Of a stretch of DNA of 64,000 nucleotides, positions 8,948 through 18,870 are shown in pieces. The translations under genes were made by a program, and so were the position numbers. The notes under the pieces are model-generated. The model saw only the letters and a list, made by a program, of their open reading frames with translations. It was not told the DNA's origin and did no database searches. The DNA comes from Immundisolibacterales bacterium. Its GTDB lineage: Bacteria > Pseudomonadota > Gammaproteobacteria > HK1. Within the stretch, counting starts at the first letter, position 1; the number at the start of each line of letters is the position of its first letter. The stretch is taken from positions 17,055 through 81,054 of the forward strand of contig JAPOPW010000064.1 of NCBI GenBank assembly GCA_026712715.1, given 5' to 3'.

Positions 8948-9863
8948 CCCGCAGCTCGCGTCTGATCTGCTCGATGATGTTCGCCGCCTCGCTGCCCCGG
9001 ATCCGGGCGATGTCGTCCTGGTACTTGAGGAGCGAACCGAGGGTGTCGTTGACGACGTCCGGCGAAAGGGCGAGCACGTCGAGCTGGGTGAGCGCCTGCG
9101 CCCAGTCGATGGTCTCGGCGACGCCCGGCGACTTGAAGAGGTCCAGCTCGCGAAGGCCCTGCACGAAGGCGACCACCTCCCGGCTCAGCGCCTCCGGGGT
9201 TCCCGGCGCCCGCACCCGCAGGATCTCGAGCTCGCGCGCCGCCTCCGGGTAGTCGACCCAGTGGTAGTAGCAGCGCCGCTTGACGGCGTCGTGGATCTCG
9301 CGCGTTCGATTCGAGGTGATGACCACCACCGGCGGTTCGCTCGCCGCGATCGTTCCGATCTCGGGAATCGTGATCTGGAAGTCGGCGAGCAGCTCCAGAA
9401 GGTACGCCTCGAACGGTTCGTCCGCCCGGTCGAGCTCGTCGATCAGCAGCACCGGGGCGCCCGCGTCGTCGGGATTCAGGGCGTCGAGAAGAGGGCGCTC
9501 GATGAGGAACCGGCGCGAGTAGATGTCCTCCTCGACCGACTCGGCGGAGGACGGCCCGCCGCCGCCGCGGCCGAGCTCGGCGAGCCGGATGCGGATCATC
9601 TGCCGCGGATAGTTCCACTCGTACACGGCCGACGCGACGTCGAGACCCTCGTAGCACTGAAGTCGCACGAGGCGCCGTCCAAGCACGCGTGCAAGGACGC
9701 GCGCGACCTCGGTCTTTCCCACGCCCGCCTCGCCTTCCAGAAAGAGCGGGCGACCCATCCGGAGGGTGAGGAAGACGGCGGTGGCGAGGCTCCGTTCGGC
9801 GACGTAATCGCCCTCCTCGAGCCGGGAGAGAGTCTCGTCGACGGATGCAGGCAGAGCGTTCAT
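8931..9863 (-). CDS. coxD: MoxR-type AAA+ ATPase, CoxD-like
   Basis: A 310-residue AAA+ protein beginning at MNALPAS. It has a Walker A motif GEAGVGKTEVAR (about residues 43-54), a Walker B VLLIDELDRAD, sensor 1 ITSNRTREIHDA and an arginine-rich sensor region. CoxD is a chaperone-like ATPase needed to assemble the metal cluster of aerobic CO-dehydrogenase-type enzymes, here paired with the overlapping coxE. A long reading frame continues upstream of this start but has no protein-like content, so the internal ATG at 9861-9863 (complement) is used. Confidence 0.88.
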   Translation of the reverse strand: MNALPASVDETLSRLEEGDYVAERSLATAVFLTLRMGRPLFLEGEAGVGKTEVARVLARVLGRRLVRLQCYEGLDVASAVYEWNYPRQMIRIRLAELGRGGGGPSSAESVEEDIYSRRFLIERPLLDALNPDDAGAPVLLIDELDRADEPFEAYLLELLADFQITIPEIGTIAASEPPVVVITSNRTREIHDAVKRRCYYHWVDYPEAARELEILRVRAPGTPEALSREVVAFVQGLRELDLFKSPGVAETIDWAQALTQLDVLALSPDVVNDTLGSLLKYQDDIARIRGSEAANIIEQIRRELRVAGAA

Positions 9864-10051
9864 TCGTGCGGTACCGCAGCCCCGGAATCCGATGTGGGAA
9901 TCAAGCTCCGAGCACCTTCGCTCACACTCCCGCCCCCCCGGATCGGGCGTCCGGGCCGCAGCGGGGCCGCCCTCGAAGCAACGCCGGCAATCGGGCGGCG
10001 GGTCGGAGGAAATCTCCGGTCCGCCGCCCTTCGAAAACGGCTCGCCTTCGC

Positions 10052-10849
10052 TCAGCCGGCCGCCGCCGCGACTGCGCGCCGTGCCATCACGCCGACGAGA
10101 TGGGCGCGATAGTCGGCACCCGCATGGATGTCCTCGTTCAGACCGTCCGCGGATACGGAGGCTCCGGCGAGCGCATCCGCGCTGAAGCTTCCGGCGAGCG
10201 CCGCTTCCATCGCACCGACGCGGAAGACCCGGTCCCCCGCGCCGGTCACCGCGACCCGGACCCCGCCGCTCGTCTCGGCCGCCATGACCCCGACGATGGC
10301 GTAGCGCGAGGCGGGGTTGGGAAACTTCGCGTACGCGGCGCGCCGTGGAATCGGAAAGCTCACCGACACGATGATCTCGCCCTCCTCGAGGGCCGTCTCG
10401 AACAACCCGGTGAAGAAGTCGTCCCCGGCGATGGTCCGGCGATCGGTCCGGATGCTCGCCCCGAGGCCGACCACCGCGGCCGGATAGTCGGCGGCCGGGT
10501 CCGCGTTGGCTATCGATCCCCCGATGGTCCCGCAGTTGCGCACCTGCGGATCGCCGATGCCCTCCGCGAGGGAGGCGAGGGCGGGGATTGCGGCCTGCAC
10601 CTCGGGCGACGATGCAACGTCCGCATGCCGCGTCATGGCGCCGACGACGATCGACTCGCCCTCCCGGCGCACGCCGTCGAGCCCGGCAATCGAGCCGAGG
10701 TCGACGACGTCGGACGGACTTGCGAGCCGCTGCTTCAGGGTGGGAATGAGGGTCTGGCCTCCCGCCAGCACCTGGCCGTCCTCGGCCGCCGCGAGTGCCG
10801 CGGCCGCCGCTTCGAGGGTGCCGGGGCGGTGATAGTTGAACTCGTACAT
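10052..10849 (-). CDS. coxM: CoxM-like FAD-binding subunit of a molybdenum hydroxylase
   Basis: A 265-residue FAD subunit of the xanthine oxidase family, slightly short of the usual 280. The FAD-binding segments are visible: [19 protein letters not shown] near residue 32 and the [19 protein letters not shown] motif near residue 110. It passes electrons from the [2Fe-2S] subunit to the acceptor. It lies 30 bases downstream of the large-subunit gene, and 188 apparently empty bases separate it from coxD. Confidence 0.93.
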   Translation of the reverse strand: MYEFNYHRPGTLEAAAAALAAAEDGQVLAGGQTLIPTLKQRLASPSDVVDLGSIAGLDGVRREGESIVVGAMTRHADVASSPEVQAAIPALASLAEGIGDPQVRNCGTIGGSIANADPAADYPAAVVGLGASIRTDRRTIAGDDFFTGLFETALEEGEIIVSVSFPIPRRAAYAKFPNPASRYAIVGVMAAETSGGVRVAVTGAGDRVFRVGAMEAALAGSFSADALAGASVSADGLNEDIHAGADYRAHLVGVMARRAVAAAAG

Positions 10850-10879
10850 GGTCTCGCTCCTTTACGCCCGGTCCGGACC

Positions 10880-13225
10880 CTATTCGCTGAGCGCCCGCCA
10901 CACCGCCTGCGGGGTCGCGGGCATGTCGATGGCGTTCGTGCCGAGAGCGTCGGTGATCGCGTTCATGACCGCGGCCGGCGCCGCGATGGCCCCCGCCTCG
11001 CCGCATCCCTTGACTCCCAGGGGGTTGTGGGGACACGGGGTGCACGTGGTCTCGACCGTCATGTCCGGCAGGTCGTCCGCCCGCGGCATGGTGTAGTCCA
11101 TGAACGAACCGGTCAGCAACTGGCCGTCCGCATCGTAGGCGCAGCCTTCGAGCAGCGCCTGCCCGACCCCGTGCGCCACCCCTCCGTGCACCTGACCCTC
11201 GACGATCATCGGGTTGACGACGTTGCCGAAGTCGTCGACGGCGACCCAGTTCACGATCTCGGTGGTCCCGGTCTCCGGATCCACTTCGACCTCGCACACG
11301 TGGGTGCCGGCCGGGAACGTGAAGTTCGCCGGATCGTAGAACCCGGTCTCCTCCAGGCCCGGCTCGAGCTCGTCGAGGGGGTAGTTGTGGGGCACGTAGG
11401 CGGAGAACGCGACCTCGGCGATGTTCATGCTGCGGTCGGTGCCCGCGACCGCGAAGTCTCCGCCGGAGAACTCGATGTCCTCCTCCGACGCCTCCAGGGT
11501 GAACGCCGCGATCTTGCGTCCCTTCGCGATGATCTTGTCCATCGCCTTGACGAGGGCGGAGCCGCCCACCGCGAGCGAGCGCGAACCGTACGTGCCCATG
11601 CCGAACGGCGTCTTCTCGGTGTCGCCGTGCACCACCTCGACGCTCTCGAACGGGACGCCGAGGTAGTCGGACACGAGCTGCGCGAACGTCGTCTCGTGCC
11701 CCTGTCCGTGGCTGTGCGACCCGGTGTAGACGAGCACGTTCCCGGTCGGGTTGAAGCGGATGCCGCCCGACTCCCAGAGGCCGACTCCGGCCCCGAGCGA
11801 CCCGACCACCTGGGACGGGGCGATGCCGCAGGCCTCGATATAGGCGCTGAGGCCGATCCCGCGGAGCCTGCCCCTTGCGCTCGAGGCCTCGCGCCGGGCG
11901 GCGAAATCTCCGTAGTCCGCGATCTCGAGCGCGCGGTCGAGGGCGAGCCGGTAGTTCCCGGAGTCGTACTCGAGCGCGACTTTGGTGGGGTAGGGGAAGG
12001 CGTCGGCGGGAATGAAGTTGCGCCGCCGCAGCTCCGCGGCGTCGATTCCCATCTCGCGTGCCGCCTGGTCGACGATGCGTTCCACCACGTAGGTCGCCTC
12101 CGGGCGCCCCGCCCCGCGCAGCGCGTCCACCGGGGTCGTGTTGGTGAACACCGCCTTGACCTCGCAGTAGATGGCCTCGGTGGTGTACTGGCCCTGGAGC
12201 AGGGTGCCGTACAGGTACGAAGGAACGCAGCTCGCGAAGGTCGAGAGATAGGCGCCCATGTTCGCGAGGGTCGAGACCTTGAGGCCGAGGAACCGGCCGT
12301 CCGCGTCGAGCGCGAGCTCGACGTGGGACTCGTGGTCGCGCCCGTGCGCGTCGGCGACGAAGGACTCGGAGCGGTCCGCCGTCCACTTGACGGGGCGGCC
12401 GATCTTTCCAGCGGCCCACAGGACCGCGGTCTCCTCCTGGTAGATGAAGATCTTGGAACCGAATCCGCCGCCGACGTCGGGGGCGATGACGTGCAGCTTG
12501 TGCTCCGGCGCGATCTGGATGAAGGCCGCGAGCACGAGGCGGTGAATGTGCGGATTCTGGCTGGTGAGCCGCAGGGTGTAGTCGCCGCTCGCCGGGTTGA
12601 AGTCGCCGATCGCCGAACGCGGTTCCATCGCGTTCGGGATCAACCGGTTGTTGACGAGGTCCAGGCGGGCCACGTGATGGGCGCGGGCGAACGCGTCGTC
12701 CGTCGCCGCGCGATCGCCGATCTCCCAGTCGTAGCAGAGGTTCCCGGGCGCGTCGGAGTGGATCTGCGGAGCCCCGTCCGCGAGCGCATCGCGCATGGAC
12801 ACGACGGCCGGAAGCGGCGCGTAGCTCACCTCCACCTGCTCCGCGGCGTCGCGCGCCGCCCGTGCGCTCTCCGCGACCACGATGGCGATCGCGTCGCCTA
12901 CGTGGCGAACCGTATCGACCGCGAGAACGGGGTGGGGCGGGGCCTTGTGCGGCTCGCCGTCCTTGCCCGTGACCTGCCAGCCGCAGATGAGCGTGCCGAT
13001 CTCGTCCGCCGCGAGATCCGCGCCGGTCAGGACCGTCACCACCCCGGGCGCAGAGGCCGCGGCGGTCGTGTCCAGGGTGAACGAGGCGTGGGGGTGGGTC
13101 GACCGCACGAACGCGGCGTGCGTCTGATGGGGGAAGGTGGTGTCGTCGGTGTAGTCGCCGGACCCGGTGAGGAACCGTTGGTCTTCGGTGCGGGGCACGG
13201 AGGCCCCGATTCCGCTCTCAGCCAT
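10880..13225 (-). CDS. coxL: CoxL-like molybdopterin-binding large subunit (form II type)
   Basis: A 781-residue molybdenum hydroxylase large subunit. The active-site loop reads [10 protein letters not shown] (about residues 368-377), matching the AYRGAGR pattern of form II CoxL-like proteins rather than the Cys-containing AYRCSFR loop of true CO dehydrogenase. Other cofactor blocks are GGGFGSKIF and [12 protein letters not shown], plus [14 protein letters not shown] near the C-terminus with the catalytic Glu. The substrate is therefore probably an aldehyde or N-heterocycle, not CO; this is inference from the loop. MAESGIG is taken as the start; a longer start 30 bases upstream also exists. 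Confidence 0.93.
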   Translation of the reverse strand: MAESGIGASVPRTEDQRFLTGSGDYTDDTTFPHQTHAAFVRSTHPHASFTLDTTAAASAPGVVTVLTGADLAADEIGTLICGWQVTGKDGEPHKAPPHPVLAVDTVRHVGDAIAIVVAESARAARDAAEQVEVSYAPLPAVVSMRDALADGAPQIHSDAPGNLCYDWEIGDRAATDDAFARAHHVARLDLVNNRLIPNAMEPRSAIGDFNPASGDYTLRLTSQNPHIHRLVLAAFIQIAPEHKLHVIAPDVGGGFGSKIFIYQEETAVLWAAGKIGRPVKWTADRSESFVADAHGRDHESHVELALDADGRFLGLKVSTLANMGAYLSTFASCVPSYLYGTLLQGQYTTEAIYCEVKAVFTNTTPVDALRGAGRPEATYVVERIVDQAAREMGIDAAELRRRNFIPADAFPYPTKVALEYDSGNYRLALDRALEIADYGDFAARREASSARGRLRGIGLSAYIEACGIAPSQVVGSLGAGVGLWESGGIRFNPTGNVLVYTGSHSHGQGHETTFAQLVSDYLGVPFESVEVVHGDTEKTPFGMGTYGSRSLAVGGSALVKAMDKIIAKGRKIAAFTLEASEEDIEFSGGDFAVAGTDRSMNIAEVAFSAYVPHNYPLDELEPGLEETGFYDPANFTFPAGTHVCEVEVDPETGTTEIVNWVAVDDFGNVVNPMIVEGQVHGGVAHGVGQALLEGCAYDADGQLLTGSFMDYTMPRADDLPDMTVETTCTPCPHNPLGVKGCGEAGAIAAPAAVMNAITDALGTNAIDMPATPQAVWRALSE

Positions 13226-13226
13226 T

Positions 13227-13703
13227 TCAGCTACCTCCGCGCATCGTGCTCGCACCGGCGAGGATCGACTTCACGATGTTGTGATAGCCGGTGCATCGAC
13301 AAAGATTTCCCTCCAGCCACTCGCGGACTTCGGGGCCCGTCGGATCGGGGTTGCGGGCCACCAGGTCGAGTGCGCTCATAACCATGCCGGGAGTGCAGAA
13401 GCCGCACTGCAGGCCATGGTTGTCGCGAAACGCCTCCTGCATGGGATGGAGCTTTCCGCCCTCGGCCAGTCCTTCGATGGTGACGACGTCGGCGCCGTGC
13501 GCCTGGGTCGCGAGCATCGTGCACGCCTTGACGGAGCGCCCGTCCACGTGCACGACGCACGCGCCGCACTGGCTGGTGTCGCAGCCCACGTGGGTTCCCG
13601 TCAAGCGCAGCGTCTCACGCAGCAGTTCCACCAGGAGAGTCCGATCCTCGACCTCCTCGGAGATCGCCCTCCCGTTCACGTTCATGGAGACATTTACCGG
13701 CAT
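13227..13703 (-). CDS. coxS: CoxS-like [2Fe-2S] subunit
   Basis: A 158-residue iron-sulfur subunit with both clusters. The plant-ferredoxin-type cysteines are in [15 protein letters not shown] plus a later cysteine in KACTML. The alpha-helical C-terminal cluster is in CGFCTPGM and CRCTGY. The length and spacing are normal. It carries electrons from the molybdenum centre to FAD. It starts 5 bases after the SRPBCC gene ends, and its TGA is followed at once by coxL, so the three subunits are co-translated. Confidence 0.95.
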   Translation of the reverse strand: MPVNVSMNVNGRAISEEVEDRTLLVELLRETLRLTGTHVGCDTSQCGACVVHVDGRSVKACTMLATQAHGADVVTIEGLAEGGKLHPMQEAFRDNHGLQCGFCTPGMVMSALDLVARNPDPTGPEVREWLEGNLCRCTGYHNIVKSILAGASTMRGGS

Positions 13704-13708
13704 GCGCC

Positions 13709-14191
13709 TTACTCCTCTTTCTCGTCCGGTTCGCCCTCCTCGGAGGGCGCCTCCGGCGTGACGATTTCCACGAAGCGGGAAAAGAAATCCGTTCCGAGCT
13801 TGCGGGCCGTCCCGCCGATGAGGCGTGAGCCCACCTGGGCGATCTTGCCCCCCGGCTGGACCCGCGCCACATATCGGAGGACGGTCCCGTCGTCCGCCGT
13901 CTCCAGGCTCACGTCCGCGCTTCCCGAAGCAAACCCGGCCGCGCCGCCCCGGCCTTCGCCGGAAAGAGTATAGCTTTCCGGAGGGTTCAGATTGGAGACC
14001 GCGATCCGGGTCCTGAAACGGGCCTTGACCGGCCCGACCTTCGCCAGCACGTCCGCGTCGAACTCGTTCTCGCTCACCCGTTCCAGGGTCTGGCAGCCGG
14101 GAATGCACCGGCCGAGGATCACCGGGTCGTTGAGCGCCTCGAACACTGCCTCCCGGGGCAGGGGAACGTGGAATTCGCCGCTGAGATCCAT
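13709..14191 (-). CDS. coxG: CoxG-like SRPBCC-family protein
   Basis: A 160-residue protein with the SRPBCC fold of CoxG. It shows the N-terminal [20 protein letters not shown] segment followed by [11 protein letters not shown], which are the family hallmarks, and ends in an acidic tail ([10 protein letters not shown]). CoxG is linked to membrane recruitment of CO-dehydrogenase-type enzymes. It is the first gene of the minus-strand cox operon. A TATACT box on the complement at 14219-14224, about 28 bases upstream of the start, is a plausible -10 element. Confidence 0.88.
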   Translation of the reverse strand: MDLSGEFHVPLPREAVFEALNDPVILGRCIPGCQTLERVSENEFDADVLAKVGPVKARFRTRIAVSNLNPPESYTLSGEGRGGAAGFASGSADVSLETADDGTVLRYVARVQPGGKIAQVGSRLIGGTARKLGTDFFSRFVEIVTPEAPSEEGEPDEKEE

Positions 14192-14218
14192 GTGGTTCCG
14201 CTCCGGTCGGACGGCCGA

Positions 14219-14224
14219 AGTATA
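14219..14224 (-). promoter_or_regulatory. Possible -10 box for the cox operon
   Basis: The complement reads TATACT, 28 bases before the coxG start. No good -35 match is visible at the expected distance, so the promoter call rests on the -10 box and its location alone. Confidence 0.3.
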
Positions 14225-14319
14225 GCCCGGAATGCGGTCCGGTCCGCCGGCCGGCGCGCGCCTCCCGCGGGCCGTGCTAACGTTGACGGGCCAGGGCGCA
14301 CACACCGGGAAGCAATGCG

Positions 14320-15129
14320 ATGACGGACCCCTACGGAGGCTATGAACGCCTGACTTTCGACCGGCCCGAGGAGCGAATCCTCCGGGTGACGTTCAACCGG
14401 CCCGAGCGCTACAACGCGCTCGATGCGGTCGGCCATCGAGAGCTCACCTATCTGTGGCCGAAGGTCGACGCGGACCCGGACATCGACTGCGTGATCCTGA
14501 CCGGAGCCGGGCGCGCGTTCTCGGCGGGCGGGGACTTCGATCTCATCGAGCGGAACATGGAGTCCTTCGACCACCTGGTGGAGACGTGGAAGGAGGCGCG
14601 GGCCCTCGTATACAACATCCTCGACTGCAACAAGCCCCTCGTGTCCGCGATCAACGGTCCGGCGGTCGGAGCGGGTCTCGTCGCGGGACTGCTCTGCGAC
14701 GTGTCCATCGCGGCGCGCTCCGCCCGGATCACCGACGGCCACACCCGGCTCGGGGTGGCGGCGGGTGATCATGCCGCAATCGTCTGGCCGCTTCTTTGCG
14801 GGATGGCCAAGGCGAAGTACTACCTCATGACGTGCGACGTTCTCACCGGAGCGGAGGCCGAACGCATCGGTCTCGTGTCGCTGTGCGTGGACGACGACGC
14901 GCTCCAGGAGAAGGCGCTGGAAGTGGCGCGCAAGCTCGCCCGGGGCGCTCCGTCGGCGATTCGCTGGACCAAGCACGCGCTCAACAACTGGCTGCGGATG
15001 GCCGGTCCCACTTTCGACACCTCGCTCGCGCTCGAGATGCTGGGTTTCGCGAGCCCGGAGGTGCGCGAGGGCCTCGCGTCGCTGCGCGAGAAGCGCGAAC
15101 CGGACTTTCCGCGAGGCTCGCCGGTGTGA
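14320..15129 (+). CDS. Enoyl-CoA hydratase/isomerase family protein
   Basis: A 269-residue crotonase-fold protein. The oxyanion-hole segments are clear: [11 protein letters not shown] near residue 28 and [15 protein letters not shown] near residue 62, followed by [21 protein letters not shown] near residue 113. The position usually held by a catalytic glutamate reads [13 protein letters not shown], so it may not be a classical hydratase. Family members act on acyl-CoA thioesters. It is divergent from the cox operon with 128 bases between starts. Confidence 0.88.
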   Translation: MTDPYGGYERLTFDRPEERILRVTFNRPERYNALDAVGHRELTYLWPKVDADPDIDCVILTGAGRAFSAGGDFDLIERNMESFDHLVETWKEARALVYNILDCNKPLVSAINGPAVGAGLVAGLLCDVSIAARSARITDGHTRLGVAAGDHAAIVWPLLCGMAKAKYYLMTCDVLTGAEAERIGLVSLCVDDDALQEKALEVARKLARGAPSAIRWTKHALNNWLRMAGPTFDTSLALEMLGFASPEVREGLASLREKREPDFPRGSPV

Positions 15130-15541
15130 ACCGGACGCCTCCGGGAACGGTTTCCGGTGCCGCGGCGTGCGGGGGCGGGCACGTGGAACCGGGGAACGCG
15201 GCGGCCCGCGGGAGCCTGATGCGGGTGTGAACGCCGCACCGCGCCCCGTCTGCGCGGCGGCCCGCCGCCGCCCGTCAAGAGGACCGCGCGGACCTGCCGT
15301 CGACCGAACCGCCCCGGAGCGAGGACCGTTTCACGCGGACGGGCCGATGCTCGTCTCCCCCCGGGAGAGGGGCTTAGGGGGAGGGAAGGACGATCGTCGG
15401 CCCGCCGGCGGGGAGATTCCTCTGCACCGGCCCCACTCCCGGGGAGAGAGAGGAGAATGCACGCACGCTCCCTGCCGCCGGCCAGCGTGAAATGTCCCTG
15501 CCGTCCGGCATTGCACAGGTTCGCGGGAGCTCGATAAGAGC
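15130..15541. other. Intergenic region with G+C-rich inverted-repeat sequence
   Basis: I see no gene. Two blocks with the pattern CTCCC...GGGAGAG lie at about 15355-15372 and 15434-15452, able to form short hairpins. They resemble dispersed extragenic repeats, but no copy elsewhere in the window was found, so this stays unassigned. Confidence 0.4.
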
Positions 15542-15547
15542 TATAAT
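15542..15547 (+). promoter_or_regulatory. Possible -10 box (TATAAT)
   Basis: A perfect TATAAT, 71 bases before the first ferritin-like gene and unusual in this G+C-rich background. The nearest TTGCAC lies 25 bases upstream, too far for a standard -35 element. It could drive the ferritin-like/speD/speE group. Confidence 0.4.
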
Positions 15548-15617
15548 TGCCGGTCCGGCGGACGGCGGACCGCAGGTCCCCGTCCGCCACTCGGCGACGG
15601 CGAAGAGGAGGCGGCGA

Positions 15618-16316
15618 GTGGCCGAGCCCCGCATGTATCCCGGTACGGGGCAGGACGAACGGACCACGTTCGCGCCCTATTCCGCGTTCGACATCCCGGC
15701 CGATCTGCGCGAGCTCCATGGCCGCTACGATGTCGAGGCGGTCGCCCGGCGGGTGCGGAACTTCCGGTACGCCGAAGAGTGGATCATGATGATTCTCGGG
15801 GGCTGGGTCGCGACCGTGCCCGAGCTTCCGGTGAAGACCGGGCTCGGCCGGATCATCTGGGAGTCGGCGCAGGCGGCCGACAAGCTCGGCAATCGGCTGC
15901 CCGAGCTTCGGTGCGGCACCCGTTCGGTAGCCGCATCGGAAGCGCCGAACGAGGGTTTCGCGGCGTTCGTCCGTTCGGTCGCGGAGCCCGAGTCCCCCGC
16001 GCAGACCATCGAGAAGCTGACCGGGGTCTTCGACGTGTTCCTCCCCCACCTCGCGGAGAGCTACCGGCGCATGGCGTCGGAGACCGATCCGATCGCGGAC
16101 GCGCCGACCATCAAGATCCTCGACGAATCGCTGGTGGACGCGCGCCGGCACATCGCCTGGGGCCGCGAAGTATTGGATACGCTTTGTCGGGGACGAGAAG
16201 AGAGGGAACGCCGAAGCCGGCGGCGGTCGATGCTCGAGGCCTGCCTCGTCGCGTGCGGAGGAGTCACCGGAGAGCTGACCGTGGCCGGGGAGTTCGAGCC
16301 TGGACAAGGGAGCTGA
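15618..16316 (+). CDS. Ferritin-like (helical) protein of unknown function
   Basis: A 232-residue mostly helical protein. The GTG at 15618 is chosen because a strong AGGAGG (15606-15611) sits 6 bases upstream; an ATG at 15633 is the alternative. Two helices carry ferritin-like signatures: [19 protein letters not shown] near residue 44 and [20 protein letters not shown] near residue 165. The full set of metal ligands is not obvious. It lies 4 bases upstream of a second ferritin-like gene, then speD and speE, all on one strand, suggesting a partner of that protein in one unit. The function is not known to me. Confidence 0.6.
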   Translation: MAEPRMYPGTGQDERTTFAPYSAFDIPADLRELHGRYDVEAVARRVRNFRYAEEWIMMILGGWVATVPELPVKTGLGRIIWESAQAADKLGNRLPELRCGTRSVAASEAPNEGFAAFVRSVAEPESPAQTIEKLTGVFDVFLPHLAESYRRMASETDPIADAPTIKILDESLVDARRHIAWGREVLDTLCRGREERERRSRRRSMLEACLVACGGVTGELTVAGEFEPGQGS

Positions 16317-16320
16317 AGGC

Positions 16321-17304
16321 ATGAAGAGATTCATCTCGCACGAGGAGCTTGCACGCGACAGCCGGTTCAAGCGGGCGTCCTCGCGTGGCCGGCTGCTCGA
16401 ATCGCTGCCGGATGACGTGGACGGAGTGGTCGCGCTCCTCGAGCAGGTCGCTCCGAAGCTGCGCGAGCGGGTGAAGGGCACGGAGCTCGAGCCGGTGTTC
16501 GACGAGCTCGGACCGGGCTACCTCTTCCTCACCCAGTTCGGGGCGCTGCGCCCCGAGGATCCCAACGTGGAAGTGCAGCTCAAGATGCGCCTGCACAGCA
16601 TCTTCGTGGGCGAGATGCAGGCGCTCGAGGGAGCGGGACGCACCCTCTGGGATTTTCCGGACGCACCCTGGGAGTTCCGGATGAACATGGCCCGCCAGTG
16701 CTGGGACGAATCGCGGCACTGCCAGGTCTTCGAGAAGCTGCTCGATCACGTCGGGGTCGGGGTCGGCGACTATCCGGAGGCCACCGTCCTCTTCGAAGCG
16801 GCGTGCGCGGACGATCCGACCCTGCGGGTCGCCGGGGTGAACCGATGCCTCGAAGGGCTCGCGTGCGACGCCTTCCGGGCGATGATCGAGTACGCGAAGG
16901 AAGCCGACGATCCGGTCATGGAGCAGGCCATCGACTTCGTCCTCGCCGACGAGCTGACCCACGTACGCTTCGGGAGCAACTGGGTCAAGCAGTTCACCCG
17001 CGACAATCCCGAGAAGTTCAAGGAGGCGAAAGCGTTCCAGCGCGAGGTGGAGCGCCGGTTCTCCGTCGGCTCCGGCCGGTCGGGACGCGGCGACGCGACG
17101 ATCGGCATTGCACGCGAGGAACGCCTCGAGGCCGGGTTCACCGAGGAGGAGCTGCGCGAGATCGCGGAGATCGCGGACCGGGGCCCGAGCCGGGGCACCC
17201 TCGTCGAGGCGGCAACCGTGCTCAAGGCCCGGCACCACGCACGCCTGCGCGGCGAGCCGGTGGAGTCGATTCCGGGACCGGCCGTAACGGCCGCCGCGGA
17301 CTGA
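16321..17304 (+). CDS. Ferritin-like di-iron protein (DUF455-like)
   Basis: A 327-residue protein with a likely di-iron four-helix bundle. Candidate ligands are in [12 protein letters not shown] (about residue 98), [12 protein letters not shown] (ExxxH spacing, about residue 126) and [16 protein letters not shown] (ExxH, about residue 215). The C-terminal 90 residues are charged and helical. Such proteins can be oxygenases or oxidases. Its place between a second ferritin-like gene and the polyamine genes speD and speE suggests a role in amine or polyamine oxidation or modification. That is inference from context. Confidence 0.72.
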   Translation: MKRFISHEELARDSRFKRASSRGRLLESLPDDVDGVVALLEQVAPKLRERVKGTELEPVFDELGPGYLFLTQFGALRPEDPNVEVQLKMRLHSIFVGEMQALEGAGRTLWDFPDAPWEFRMNMARQCWDESRHCQVFEKLLDHVGVGVGDYPEATVLFEAACADDPTLRVAGVNRCLEGLACDAFRAMIEYAKEADDPVMEQAIDFVLADELTHVRFGSNWVKQFTRDNPEKFKEAKAFQREVERRFSVGSGRSGRGDATIGIAREERLEAGFTEEELREIAEIADRGPSRGTLVEAATVLKARHHARLRGEPVESIPGPAVTAAAD

Positions 17305-17329
17305 GCCGCGGAGCGGGGCCGGAACTTCG

Positions 17330-17839
17330 ATGCAGGCGAATTGGGAACCCCTGGCACTCCGGGAGACGCACCTCCCCGAGGAGGAGTGGAGCGGGCGGGG
17401 GCCGGAGCGGGGGCCGGAAATCCGGTCCTTCTGCGACGACGCCGTCCGCGAAGCGGTCGCCATCGCCGACGATCACTTCACCGAGAAGGACGGGACGGTG
17501 TTCGCGGGCACCCACGTGCTTCTCGACGTCTGGGGCGCGCACCACCTCGACGATCCGGAGTACATCGAGCGCGCGATGCGCCGGGCGGCCGCGGCATCGG
17601 GTGCGACGGTGCTCCATGTTCACCTCCATCGCTTCGGCGACGGCGGCGGGGTTACCGGGGTGGCGGTGCTGGCCGAGTCCCACATCAGCGTCCATACCTG
17701 GCCCGAGCGGGGCTTCGCGGCCTTCGACGTGTTCATGTGCGGCCGGTGCCGGCCCGAGCTCGCGGCGGAAACGCTCCGGAGCGCCCTCGATCCGGAGCGC
17801 GCCGAAACGTCGATCACCCGCCGGGGGGTCGTGGCCTGA
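17330..17839 (+). CDS. speD: S-adenosylmethionine decarboxylase proenzyme
   Basis: A 169-residue AdoMetDC of the prokaryotic class 1B type with an extended N-terminus of about 30 residues. The processing site is in LAESHISVHTWPERG: cleavage before Ser117 would make the pyruvoyl group. The proton-donor cysteine is in FDVFMCG. It supplies the aminopropyl donor, decarboxylated SAM, for the spermidine synthase encoded directly downstream. The stop TGA at 17837-17839 overlaps the probable CTG start of speE. Confidence 0.93.
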   Translation: MQANWEPLALRETHLPEEEWSGRGPERGPEIRSFCDDAVREAVAIADDHFTEKDGTVFAGTHVLLDVWGAHHLDDPEYIERAMRRAAAASGATVLHVHLHRFGDGGGVTGVAVLAESHISVHTWPERGFAAFDVFMCGRCRPELAAETLRSALDPERAETSITRRGVVA

Positions 17840-18696
17840 GCACCCCCCGGGCGTTCGCGGAGACGCTCTTCGACGGTTATCGGCAGGAGCTCCGGGTCGA
17901 GCGCGTCTACCTCGAACGGAACACCGATCTCCAGTCCCTCCTCATCTTCCACAACCGGTGCTTCGGGAGGGTCATGGTGCTCGACGGCATCGTGCAGACC
18001 ACCGAGGGGGACGAGTTCATCTATCACGAAATGCTGGCGCACGTGCCCCTGTTCGCGCACGGGACCGCGCGCCGCGTGCTCGTCGTCGGCGGCGGGGACG
18101 GGGGAATGCTCCGCGAGGTGCTTCGCCACCGTGAGGTCGAGCGCGCCGTGCAGGTGGAGGTCGATTCCGCAGTGATCGACATGTGCCGGGAGCATCTTCC
18201 GAACCACTCCGCGGGTGCGTTCGACGACCCGCGGGTCGAGATCGTCATCGCGGACGGCGCGCGTTTCGTTTCCGAAACCCGCGAACGGTTCGACGTCATC
18301 ATCTCCGACTCGACGGACCCGGTTGGCCCCGGTACCGCTCTTTTCCGTCCCGAGTTCCATGCGGCGTGCCGCCGCTGCCTTTCTCCGGGGGGCGTGCTGG
18401 TCACCCAGAACGGGGTGGCGTTTCTCCAGCCGGAGGTCGCACGCAATTCGGCCCGCAGTTTCTCCCGGACGTTCCGCGACTGGCACTTCTTCAGTGCCGC
18501 GGTGCCGACCTATGCGGGCGGCGTCATGCTCTTCGGATGGGCGACGGACGACCCGGCCCTGCGGGAGGTTCCGGTCGAGACCATTCGCGAACGCTACGCG
18601 CCGTCCGGCATTCGTACCCGTTACTACAACCCCGAAGTGCACGTCGCTTCGTTCGCGCTCCCGCAGTACGTGCGCGAGCTCGTCGGCAAGGACTGA
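17836..18696 (+). CDS. speE: Spermidine synthase
   Basis: A 286-residue putrescine aminopropyltransferase, the normal length. The SAM-fold motifs are VLVVGGGDGGMLREVL (about residue 77), VEVDSAVIDMC, and the catalytic ISDSTDPVGP (about residue 155). No ATG, GTG or TTG lies near the expected N-terminus. The conserved protein begins at AFAETLFDGYRQEL, so I place the start at the CTG 17836-17838, which overlaps the upstream stop as CTGA. Starting at the first in-frame ATG would remove the N-terminal beta domain. It is translationally coupled to speD. Confidence 0.9.
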   Translation: MSTPRAFAETLFDGYRQELRVERVYLERNTDLQSLLIFHNRCFGRVMVLDGIVQTTEGDEFIYHEMLAHVPLFAHGTARRVLVVGGGDGGMLREVLRHREVERAVQVEVDSAVIDMCREHLPNHSAGAFDDPRVEIVIADGARFVSETRERFDVIISDSTDPVGPGTALFRPEFHAACRRCLSPGGVLVTQNGVAFLQPEVARNSARSFSRTFRDWHFFSAAVPTYAGGVMLFGWATDDPALREVPVETIRERYAPSGIRTRYYNPEVHVASFALPQYVRELVGKD

Positions 18697-18870
18697 TCGA
18701 CGAGCCCGCCGTGCGGGCCCCGCCGAGACCGGGCGAAGGGATGTCCGGGGCGGCGGCGAACGGTCCGGAGGGCCGCTTCGCCCGTGACTCGTTCGCGATT
18801 GCGCGGTGGCGGGACGATGGGGTTGCCGCAGGCGCCCGGCCCGGCCGGCGGCGGGCCGGGCCGGTAGCGG

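Noticed and set aside
9845..13381. Very long open frames opposite coxL, the TRAP genes (21142-24444) and mrcB (31212-33686)
   Set aside because: They are antisense to genes with clear motifs. High G+C leaves stops rare, and the translations are Arg/Gly/Ala-rich with no family features.
10052..13703. Calling the cox subunits true CO dehydrogenase
   Set aside because: The CoxL loop lacks the cysteine-containing signature, so the substrate is left open.
15355..15452. REP/ERIC-like repeat element
   Set aside because: Only short CTCCC/GGGAG blocks; no second copy in the window to define a family.
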